Origin: Candidatus Nomurabacteria bacterium
GTDB taxonomy: Bacteria; Patescibacteriota; Minisyncoccia; Phycocordibacterales; UBA9973
DNA: 6,766 bases
Reading direction: 5' to 3'
NCBI GenBank assembly: GCA_027327845.1
Contig: DAHVYC010000028.1
Location: 1 to 6,766, forward strand
This document shows positions 1-4,948 of this stretch, one piece after another. Under the pieces are notes generated by a model that saw nothing but the letters and a program-made list of their open reading frames with translations, searched no databases and was not told the DNA's origin. Positions within the stretch are counted from its first letter, which is position 1. Each line of letters opens with the position of its first letter. The position numbers were made by a program, and so were the translations under genes.

Positions 1-12
1 TTTACCGGGGAT

Positions 13-40
13 TTGACATTTTTATCTGATTTGCTAATAT
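13..40 (+). promoter_or_regulatory. Predicted housekeeping promoter of tuf, extended -10 type
   Basis: A perfect -35 hexamer TTGACA lies at 13-18. After a 16-bp T-rich spacer comes TAATAT at 35-40, preceded by TG one base upstream (TGC-TAATAT, positions 32-40), which is the extended -10 form. Transcription should start about seven bases after the -10, near A47, leaving a leader of about 135 nt before tuf. The layout matches the promoter upstream of rpsS. Seen: the motifs and spacing. Inferred: promoter activity and its use for tuf and the downstream genes. Confidence 0.75.
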
Positions 41-45
41 GTTTC

Positions 46-66
46 AAAAGCCCTTTCGGGTTTTTT
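46..66 (+). terminator. Small T-run hairpin at the predicted tuf transcript 5' end
   Basis: AAAAGCCC pairs with GGGTTTTT around a TTTC loop: an 8-bp stem at 46-53/58-65 with one G-T wobble, and a 3' arm that is a T-run. In form it is a short intrinsic terminator. It could end transcription from a gene left of the window. However, its base sits exactly at the +1 predicted from the promoter at 13-40, so it may instead be a 5'-terminal hairpin of the tuf mRNA or an early attenuator. The rpsS promoter has the same arrangement. Confidence 0.55.
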
Positions 67-77
67 ATATTGGAAAT

Positions 78-98
78 TAAAATTATTAGTTAATTTTA
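78..98 (+). other. AT-rich hairpin in the tuf leader
   Basis: TAAAATTA (78-85) is complementary to TAATTTTA (91-98) around the 5-nt loop TTAGT, giving 8 consecutive A-T pairs. It is all A/T in an AT-rich leader, so chance is a real alternative and the RNA stem would be weak. From 99 to 154 I see no further convincing structure or gene. Confidence 0.35.
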
Positions 99-154
99 TT
101 AATTATTAGGCCTTAGCAACTATTCTCGTATGTTGAGTTCTAATTGTTAATACA

Positions 155-173
155 CCCCGCCACAGACGGGGAG
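155..173 (+). promoter_or_regulatory. GC-rich hairpin overlapping the tuf Shine-Dalgarno sequence
   Basis: CCCCG (155-159) pairs with CGGGG (167-171) around a 7-nt loop. The 3' arm runs into GGGGAG (168-173), the best Shine-Dalgarno candidate for tuf, 8 nt before the ATG at 182. The ribosome binding site is therefore partly inside a stem. The whole 17-bp segment matches a segment at 4435-4451 at 14 of 17 positions and resembles the repeats in rplV, so it may be a dispersed repeat that became part of the ribosome binding site. Pairing is seen; a regulatory effect is inferred. Confidence 0.55.
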
Positions 174-181
174 ATAAAGAT

Positions 182-1372
182 ATGGCAGAAGAATTTAAAA
201 GAGACAAGCCGCACGTAAACGTCGGTACTATTGGTCACGTTGACCATGGTAAGACCACTTTGACAGCGGCAATACTTCACGTGCTTGATATGGCCGGGAA
301 GCAAGTTAGGTTAAAGGGTGTCGATCAGATCGACAATGCCCCGGAGGAAAAGGCTCGAGGAATTACGATTAATATTTCTCATAACGAGTATTCCACCGAT
401 ACCAGGCACTATGCTCACATAGATGCCCCAGGACACGCAGACTATATTAAAAACATGATCACTGGTGCCGCACAAATGGATGGCGCTATCTTGGTCGTGG
501 CTGCTACAGATGGAGCGATGCCTCAGACACGCGAACACGTGCTTTTAGCTAAACAAGTTGGTGTGCCGAGGATTATTGTTTTTCTAAACAAGTGCGATAT
601 GGTTGACGATAAAGATATGATCGACTTGGTGGAAGAAGAAATTCGCGAGCTTCTAGCTAAACAAGGTTTTGATAAGGATTGTCCTATTATTCGCGGTTCA
701 GCTTTGAAAGCCTTGGAATCAAAAGATTTGAACGATGAATGGGCCAAGAAGGTTTTGGAGCTTACCAATGCCCTGGATACTTATATTCCAGTTCCAGAGA
801 GAGATGTAACTAAGCCTTTCCTTATGCCGGTAGAAGACATATTCTCTATTGAAGGACGCGGTACAGTAGTGACCGGTAAAATCGAGAGAGGAGTAGTCAA
901 AGTCGGAGAAGAAATAGAAATAGTCGGTATCAAGCCTACCCAGAAAACAACTGTTACCGGTATCGAAATGTTCAACAAAAACTTACAAGAAGGTATGGCT
1001 GGAGATAACGCCGGCGTATTGCTCCGCGGATTAAAGAAAGAAGATGTGACCCGTGGACAGGTTATTGCCAAGCCGGGCACAGTTACCCCACATGATAATT
1101 TCACTTGCGAAGTTTATATTCTGAAGAAAGAGGAAGGTGGACGCCACACTCCATTCTTCAATGGTTACAAGCCTCAATTCTATATAAGAACTACCGATGT
1201 GACTGGTGATGTCACTTTGGCAGCCGGAACAGAAATGGTTATGCCCGGAGATACTGTCAACTTTACCGTTAAATTGGTTACACCGGTTGCACTCGAAGAA
1301 CAGCAAAGATTTGCCATCCGCGAAGGTGGTAAGACAGTAGGTGCAGGAATCGTTACAAAAATACTAGGATAA
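182..1372 (+). CDS. tuf: Elongation factor Tu
   Basis: EF-Tu is the cytoplasmic GTPase that carries aminoacyl-tRNA to the ribosomal A site. The 396 aa are the usual family length. All G motifs are intact: P-loop GHVDHGKT (18-25), switch I RGIT (59-62), DAPGH (81-85) with the catalytic His85, NKCD (136-139) and the SAL motif (173-175). Domains 2 and 3 follow from about 210, with the typical IEGRGTVVTG segment and the C-terminal RFAIREGGKTVGAG. The Cys of the common DCPGH motif is Ala here, a variant known in other bacteria. The start is fixed by the classical opening (KRDKPHVNVGTIGHVDHGKT) and a good Shine-Dalgarno GGGGAG. It heads the cluster 34 bp before rpsJ, the common junction of the str and S10 operons. 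Being first after the promoter, it probably defines the longest transcript. Confidence 0.98.
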   Translation: MAEEFKRDKPHVNVGTIGHVDHGKTTLTAAILHVLDMAGKQVRLKGVDQIDNAPEEKARGITINISHNEYSTDTRHYAHIDAPGHADYIKNMITGAAQMDGAILVVAATDGAMPQTREHVLLAKQVGVPRIIVFLNKCDMVDDKDMIDLVEEEIRELLAKQGFDKDCPIIRGSALKALESKDLNDEWAKKVLELTNALDTYIPVPERDVTKPFLMPVEDIFSIEGRGTVVTGKIERGVVKVGEEIEIVGIKPTQKTTVTGIEMFNKNLQEGMAGDNAGVLLRGLKKEDVTRGQVIAKPGTVTPHDNFTCEVYILKKEEGGRHTPFFNGYKPQFYIRTTDVTGDVTLAAGTEMVMPGDTVNFTVKLVTPVALEEQQRFAIREGGKTVGAGIVTKILG

Positions 1373-1406
1373 GATAATCAAAAACTTTTAAACTTCATGG
1401 ATTGTC

Positions 1407-1859
1407 ATGGCTACTAAAGAACCAAAAACAAAAAAGCCTGCTAAAGTTTCTTCTCACGAAAAAGATGAATCTAAAGCGGTAGAAAAAAAATCTGCGAAAG
1501 CGGATTCGCTAAAGAAGGAGAAAAAGTCTTCACGTGTATTAGGAGAAGACGGAAAAGTTGTGCTTCGTATTCGAGTTCGAGCTTACGAGAACAAGATCTT
1601 GGATACGTCAGTAAAACAGATCATCGATACTGCCATGCGTTATGATGCGGAAATTGTAGGACCGATACCTCTGCCTACGGAAATAAAGAAATATACTGTG
1701 AACCGTTCCTCTTTTATTTATAAAAATACCAGGGAACAATTTGAAATAAGGGTTCACAAAAGATTGATTGATATTATAAATCCGAATGCTAAAACAGTAG
1801 AAGCTCTCACAAACTTATCCCTTCCGTCCGGAGTAGATATAGATGTGAAGATGCTTTAG
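1407..1859 (+). CDS. rpsJ: Small subunit ribosomal protein S10 (uS10) with a long basic N-terminal extension
   Basis: S10 sits in the 30S head and, in many bacteria, also partners NusB in antitermination. The core from about residue 50 (VVLRIRVRAY) to 150 matches the family over its full usual length of about 100 aa, including GPIPLPT (85-91), REQFEIRVHKRLIDI (109-123) and SGVDIDVKML at the end. Ahead of it are 49 low-complexity residues with 14 lysines plus many Glu, Ser and Ala, probably disordered. I see no ATG near the core with a better ribosome binding site. The chosen ATG has only a weak GGA close upstream. A start just before the core on a non-ATG codon cannot be excluded, but the extension is open and has ordinary ribosomal-protein composition. 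Confidence 0.95.
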   Translation: MATKEPKTKKPAKVSSHEKDESKAVEKKSAKADSLKKEKKSSRVLGEDGKVVLRIRVRAYENKILDTSVKQIIDTAMRYDAEIVGPIPLPTEIKKYTVNRSSFIYKNTREQFEIRVHKRLIDIINPNAKTVEALTNLSLPSGVDIDVKML

Positions 1860-1904
1860 TAAAAATCCATTAAGTTATAAAAAGAAAGTTTATAGGATAA
1901 AACG

Positions 1905-2519
1905 ATGAAATTTATTCTTGGAAAAAAAGAAAATATGGCCGAATATTTTTCTCCTGACGGGAAGGTATTTCCAGTTACTATAGTTTCTGCAGGTCCAGTG
2001 ACCGTGACCAGAGTCTTTGAAAAATCAAAGGATGGTTATAATGCGGTGCAAATCGGTTTCGGAACCAAAAAGGAATATAAAATAACCAAAGGAGAAAAAG
2101 GCGCAATGAAAGGCGGTTCGTATGAAGTGTTAAAGGAATTCAGACTGAAAGATAGTGATAAAAACGACGCAAAGGAAGGCGATATCATAGACGTATCCGT
2201 ATTTTCTCCCGGAGATAAATTGCAAGTTACGAGTGTCTCAAAAGGAAAAGGTTTCCAAGGAGTGGTAAAAAGACACGGTTTTCATGGAGGTCCTCGCTCT
2301 CACGGGCAGAAGCACTCCGAAAGAGAACCTGGGTCTATAGGCGGAGGTTTAAGGACACGTGTCCCGAAGGGTATGCGAATGGCGGGAAGAATGGGGGGTG
2401 ATAAAATAACCCAAAAGAATTTGGAAGTTATTTTCTTAGAGAAAGAAAATAATATTTTACTGGTAAAAGGAAGCCTGCCCGGCAGGCGAGGTACCTTGGT
2501 GGAAATAGTAAGCAGATAA
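1905..2519 (+). CDS. rplC: Large subunit ribosomal protein L3 (uL3)
   Basis: L3 binds 23S rRNA early in 50S assembly and reaches a loop toward the peptidyl transferase centre. The 204 aa are normal for bacteria. The L3 signature is clear at about 100-123 (SVSKGKGFQGVVKRHGF at 110-126), followed by the central loop with HGGPRSHG, EPGSIGGG and GMRMAGRMGG (127-165) and the C-terminal LLVKGSLPGRRG. The GSIG loop lacks the glutamines found in E. coli (GSIGQNQ), so methylation by a PrmB-type enzyme at that site is not expected; many bacteria share this. AGGA at 1894-1897, 7 nt before the ATG, supports the start; an internal Met11 is less likely. The 45-bp gap after rpsJ holds no clear promoter. Confidence 0.97.
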   Translation: MKFILGKKENMAEYFSPDGKVFPVTIVSAGPVTVTRVFEKSKDGYNAVQIGFGTKKEYKITKGEKGAMKGGSYEVLKEFRLKDSDKNDAKEGDIIDVSVFSPGDKLQVTSVSKGKGFQGVVKRHGFHGGPRSHGQKHSEREPGSIGGGLRTRVPKGMRMAGRMGGDKITQKNLEVIFLEKENNILLVKGSLPGRRGTLVEIVSR

Positions 2520-2530
2520 CTGATAAAAAT

Positions 2531-3193
2531 ATGGAAGGGAAAATATATAATCAAAAAGGAAAAGAAACTGGAAAAATTGCATTGCCTGCAAAAGTTTTCG
2601 GTGCTAGGTGGAGGGCTGACTTGGTTCACCAAGTGGTAGAAGATATGCGTTCCAATAAACGTTCCGGTACGGCGGATACCAAGGACCGAGGGGAAGTAAG
2701 AGGAGGAGGTAGGAAACCATGGAAACAAAAAGGCACCGGCCGAGCACGTCACGGATCCACTCGAAGCCCTATATGGGTAGGCGGAGGAGTAGCTCACGGT
2801 CCTATTTCGGAGAAGAATTACAAAAGAAAAATTTCAAAAACGATGCGTAGGGAAGCTTTGTTCTCTGTTTTGTCGAAAAAGACAAAAGAAGAAGAAATAA
2901 TTTTTATAGACACTCTGGCCTTACCCGAGATAAAGACAAAAAAAGCGGCGGAGGTTATGGAAAATCTTTCAAAAATAAAAGGTTTCAAAGCACTTTCCGG
3001 TTCAAAAAACAAAAAAGTTCTTATGGTTTTATCCGGTAGAGATGAGAAAAAAGAAAAGAGCTACAGAAACTTACCTCAACTTGATATAGTTTTTGTTAAA
3101 AATTTGAACCCGCTTGATGTTTTAAATTATAAATATCTTTTAATCGAAAATCCGGAGGAGAGTGTAAAATTTTTAGAATCTCGCGGAGCTTAA
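2531..3193 (+). CDS. rplD: Large subunit ribosomal protein L4 (uL4)
   Basis: L4 is an assembly protein whose extended loop lines the exit tunnel. In E. coli it also represses its own operon through the S10 leader. The 220 aa comprise the N-terminal part, the basic tunnel loop at about 48-90 with RGGGRKPWKQKGTGRARHGS and SPIWVGGGVAHGP, and a C-terminal Rossmann-like domain including LLIENPEESVKFLESR. The KPWKQKGTGRAR stretch, where macrolide resistance changes occur in other bacteria, looks wild-type. It starts 11 nt after rplC with no visible Shine-Dalgarno sequence, so coupling to rplC translation is likely. No S10-type leader of E. coli size fits in the 34 bp before rpsJ, so autoregulation, if present, works elsewhere. 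Confidence 0.97.
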   Translation: MEGKIYNQKGKETGKIALPAKVFGARWRADLVHQVVEDMRSNKRSGTADTKDRGEVRGGGRKPWKQKGTGRARHGSTRSPIWVGGGVAHGPISEKNYKRKISKTMRREALFSVLSKKTKEEEIIFIDTLALPEIKTKKAAEVMENLSKIKGFKALSGSKNKKVLMVLSGRDEKKEKSYRNLPQLDIVFVKNLNPLDVLNYKYLLIENPEESVKFLESRGA

Positions 3194-3197
3194 TCAT

Positions 3198-3488
3198 ATG
3201 TCCTTAAGAATAAGTGAAAAAAAGAACATTATAAAAAACCCAAGGATTACAGAAAAATCCAACGATGTTTCCGCGCTTAATGTTTACACTTTCAACGTGG
3301 CAGCGGGAGCGAATAAGAAGGAATTAAAAAAAGCTATAATTTCGCTGTATAATGTAACCCCAGTAAAAATAAACATATTGAAGATTCCTCATAAGAATAT
3401 ATTTTATAAGGGAAAGAAAAGCCAGAAAGGGGGCGGAAAGAAAGCGGTTGTGTATTTAAAAAAGGAAGATAAAATAGAATTTATATAA
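3198..3488 (+). CDS. rplW: Large subunit ribosomal protein L23 (uL23)
   Basis: L23 surrounds the exit of the nascent-peptide tunnel and is the docking site for trigger factor and signal recognition particle. The 96 aa are normal. The N-terminal NPRITEKS (14-21) contains Glu19, equivalent to the trigger-factor docking Glu18 of E. coli. The core reads VYTFNVAAGANKKELKKAI, then VTPVKINILKIPHK. The basic hairpin KGKKSQKGGG (71-80) leads to the family signature KKAVVYLKKEDKIEF near the end. GGAG at 3185-3188 lies 9 nt before the ATG and overlaps the end of rplD. The gene ends with two adjacent TAA codons (3486-3491). Confidence 0.96.
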   Translation: MSLRISEKKNIIKNPRITEKSNDVSALNVYTFNVAAGANKKELKKAIISLYNVTPVKINILKIPHKNIFYKGKKSQKGGGKKAVVYLKKEDKIEFI

Positions 3489-3522
3489 TAAATAAGCTTT
3501 AAATACCAAGCAATATAAAATC

Positions 3523-4374
3523 ATGAAAAAATACAAACCCACAACAAAATCCAGAAGGCAGATGACAAACGTGAATTACAGGGAATTTTTGACCGCCAAG
3601 AAGCCAGAAAAGTCTTTAACTTACGGATTTAAAAGGTCAGTCGGGCGTAATAGCGCAGGACGCATAACTATGCGCCATAAAGGTGGCGGGCATAAACGTC
3701 TTTATAGGGCGGTTGATTTTCTTTATGACAAGAAAAATATTCCAGCAAAATTGAAATCCATAGAATATGATCCTAATAGAAGCGCTTTTATAGGGTTGGC
3801 AGTCTATAAGGATGGAGAGAAAAGATATGTTGTTGTTCCAAAATCCGTAAAGCCGGGTATGACTTTTGTTGTTTCGGAGAAAGCTGAGCTTTCGGCAGGA
3901 AACAGACTCCCGCTCAAAAATATTCCGGTTGGAACTTTTGTCTACAATATCGAATTGAAGAGAGGAGGCGGAGCAAAAATAGGACGTTCTGCGGGAATTT
4001 TCGCACAGGTTGTAGCAAATGCCGACGGATACACAAATTTAAAAATGCCTTCTACGGAAGTGAGAAAAGTAGATGAGAACTGCTGGGCTTCTATCGGTAG
4101 TGTTTCAAATGAAGAGCACCATCTGGAAAATTACGGCAAGGCAGGAAGGAGTAGATGGAAAGGCATCAGGCCTACTGTAAGAGGAACAGCGATGAACCCG
4201 GTAGATCATCCGTATGGAGGAGGTGAGGGAAGGCAAGGACGCGGTACCAGAAGGCCAAAGACCATGTGGGGTAAGGTGACAGGAGGAAGAAAGACCAGAA
4301 CTCCGAAGAAATACTCCAATGTATTTATCGTAAGCAGACGCAGAACTGGCAAGTCAAAGAAATCCCAGTCATAA
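3523..4374 (+). CDS. rplB: Large subunit ribosomal protein L2 (uL2)
   Basis: L2 is needed for subunit association and for peptidyl transferase centre assembly. The 283 aa are slightly longer than the usual 273-277. The RNA-binding domain shows GRITMRHKGGGHKRLYR (46-62) and EYDPNRSAFI (81-90). The C-terminal part has the family signature RPTVRGTAMNPVDHP (216-230), which includes His229, matching the functionally important His229 of E. coli L2. The following residue pair, normally Pro-His in bacteria, is Pro-Tyr (Tyr231). The tail is basic (RRRTGKSKKSQS). No Shine-Dalgarno sequence precedes the ATG, 34 bp after rplW. The TAA stop lies inside the left arm of the large inverted repeat that follows, so the 3' end of the reading frame is part of that structure. 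Confidence 0.97.
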   Translation: MKKYKPTTKSRRQMTNVNYREFLTAKKPEKSLTYGFKRSVGRNSAGRITMRHKGGGHKRLYRAVDFLYDKKNIPAKLKSIEYDPNRSAFIGLAVYKDGEKRYVVVPKSVKPGMTFVVSEKAELSAGNRLPLKNIPVGTFVYNIELKRGGGAKIGRSAGIFAQVVANADGYTNLKMPSTEVRKVDENCWASIGSVSNEEHHLENYGKAGRSRWKGIRPTVRGTAMNPVDHPYGGGEGRQGRGTRRPKTMWGKVTGGRKTRTPKKYSNVFIVSRRRTGKSKKSQS

Positions 4375-4530
4375 AAAATCAAGAACAATATTTTTGTCGG
4401 TACGGATTTTTTGAAGCTTAAAAAATCCTGCCCGCCCCGCCAAAGGCGAGGCTCCGCAAATGCGGGCCGAGGGAAATTCTCGGCTCGACAGCCTCGAAAC
4501 CCCTTAAAAACATTGTTCTTGATTTTTTAT
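4371..4530 (+). repeat. 160-bp structured inverted-repeat element between rplB and rpsS
   Basis: ATAAAAAATCAAGAACAAT (4371-4389) is perfectly complementary to 4512-4530, giving a 19-bp stem. After one A-C mismatch it continues for 5 more pairs (4391-4395/4506-4510). The enclosed segment holds four nested hairpins. They are GGATTTTTT/AAAAAATCC (4404-4412/4420-4428), GCC-C-CGCC/GGCG-A-GGC (4434-4441/4445-4452, one mismatch), CCGC/GCGG (4454-4457/4462-4465) and GCCGAG/CTCGGC (4466-4471/4479-4484). An alternative pairing CGAGGCT/AGCCTCG (4447-4453/4490-4496) competes with the second. The outer 3' arm ends in a T-run, as in a terminator. Candidate roles are a terminator of the tuf-rplB unit, a regulatory RNA, or a non-autonomous element with terminal inverted repeats. 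No protein-coding content is visible. Confidence 0.7.
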
Positions 4531-4547
4531 TTGTATTCTGCTATTAT
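4519..4547 (+). promoter_or_regulatory. Predicted internal promoter upstream of rpsS
   Basis: TTGATT (4519-4524, four of six consensus bases) is separated by 17 bp from TATTAT (4542-4547, five of six), which has TG one base upstream (TGC-TATTAT), the extended -10 form. The expected start is about A4554, giving a leader of about 33 nt before rpsS. The -35 lies inside the right arm of the 160-bp inverted repeat, so readthrough transcription and promoter use share sequence. The design matches the tuf promoter at 13-40. Confidence 0.65.
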
Positions 4548-4553
4548 CAAATC

Positions 4554-4574
4554 AAGCTCGTTAGGAGCTTTTTA
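4554..4574 (+). terminator. Small T-run hairpin at the predicted rpsS transcript 5' end
   Basis: AAGCTC (4554-4559) pairs perfectly with GAGCTT (4565-4570) around the loop GTTAG, and TTT follows. The stem base coincides with the start expected from the promoter at 4519-4547. The stem contains AGGAG (4563-4567), but this lies 19 nt before the rpsS ATG, too far for normal Shine-Dalgarno use. Either a weak terminator or attenuator, or a 5'-end stabilising hairpin, would fit. Confidence 0.55.
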
Positions 4575-4586
4575 TTTAGTGTTTTT

Positions 4587-4937
4587 ATGACAAGATCAAT
4601 TAAAAAAGGATTAAATGTTGACGAAAAGCTCTTACAGAAGATAGCCGGCAAGAACCCTTTACAGACACCGGTTATAAAAACCTGGAAAAGAGCATGCCAA
4701 ATAGCCCCAGAAATGGTTGGTTTTACTTTTGGAGTGCACAATGGAAAGACGCACGTGGAAGTGCTGATTTCGGAAGATATGGTAGGTCATAGGCTGGGTG
4801 AATTTTCTCCAACTAAGAAATTTATAAAACACGGCGGTAAAATGCAGAAAGAACTTGAACAGAAGAAGAAGGAGGCAGAAGTAGCGCAAGCTAAGGCAGC
4901 TACTACTGCAGCTACGGATGCAGGTAATAAAAAATAA
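4587..4937 (+). CDS. rpsS: Small subunit ribosomal protein S19 (uS19) with an extended C-terminal tail
   Basis: S19 lies in the 30S head; with S13 it contacts the large subunit, and its C-terminal tail reaches toward the tRNAs. Family features are the opening TRSIKKGLNVD (2-12), KTWKRACQIAPEMVG (31-45) and the signature region NGKTHVEVLISEDMVGHRLGEFSPTKKF (52-79). The usually invariant Arg after SPT is Lys. The E. coli protein is 92 aa; this one has 116 because of a tail from about 86 rich in Lys, Gln and Glu, then Ala and Thr, probably helical then disordered. The start is set by the conserved N-terminus. No Shine-Dalgarno sequence lies in the T-rich 18 nt before the ATG. First gene after the internal promoter. 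Confidence 0.96.
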   Translation: MTRSIKKGLNVDEKLLQKIAGKNPLQTPVIKTWKRACQIAPEMVGFTFGVHNGKTHVEVLISEDMVGHRLGEFSPTKKFIKHGGKMQKELEQKKKEAEVAQAKAATTAATDAGNKK

Positions 4938-4948
4938 TTTAACAACCG

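Noticed and set aside
130..150. Tiny ORF in the tuf leader (MLSSNC then stop)
   Set aside because: Only six codons, no Shine-Dalgarno sequence, and no codon pattern suggesting attenuation; expected by chance in a leader of this length.
1..181. Possible tRNA gene or riboswitch in the tuf leader
   Set aside because: I could not find a cloverleaf with a T-arm or CCA end, nor a recognisable riboswitch core; only small separate hairpins are visible.
311..1306. Minus-strand open frames opposite tuf
   Set aside because: They mirror the codon structure of the highly conserved EF-Tu gene; no ribosome binding sites or family motifs.
1397..1417. Upstream ATG overlapping the rpsJ start in another frame
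   Set aside because: Gives a six-residue peptide ending inside rpsJ, with no ribosome binding site; the S10 frame explains the region.
2473..2487. GCCTGCC-C-GGCAGGC palindrome in rplC, possibly another member of the palindromic repeat family
   Set aside because: It encodes the S-L-P-G-R segment at a place where L3 proteins normally have a similar PG turn, with no length excess. It shares only CCTGCCCG with the rplB-rpsS element, so chance and codon choice suffice.
2300..2797. Long minus-strand open frame of 165 codons opposite rplC and rplD
   Set aside because: It lies antisense across two well-supported ribosomal protein genes, has no recognisable domain, and has a composition typical of a complement of lysine- and glycine-rich genes.
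3484..3489. Perfect TATAAT at the rplW stop codon, a possible promoter for rplB
   Set aside because: There is no -35-like hexamer 16-18 bp upstream (AAAGGA at the 17-bp position) and no TG extension. The match arises from tandem stop codons in AT-rich sequence.
4375..4586. Possible small protein gene in the rplB-rpsS gap
   Set aside because: The interval consists of paired arms and GC-rich hairpins and has no plausible start with a ribosome binding site leading to a sensible peptide.
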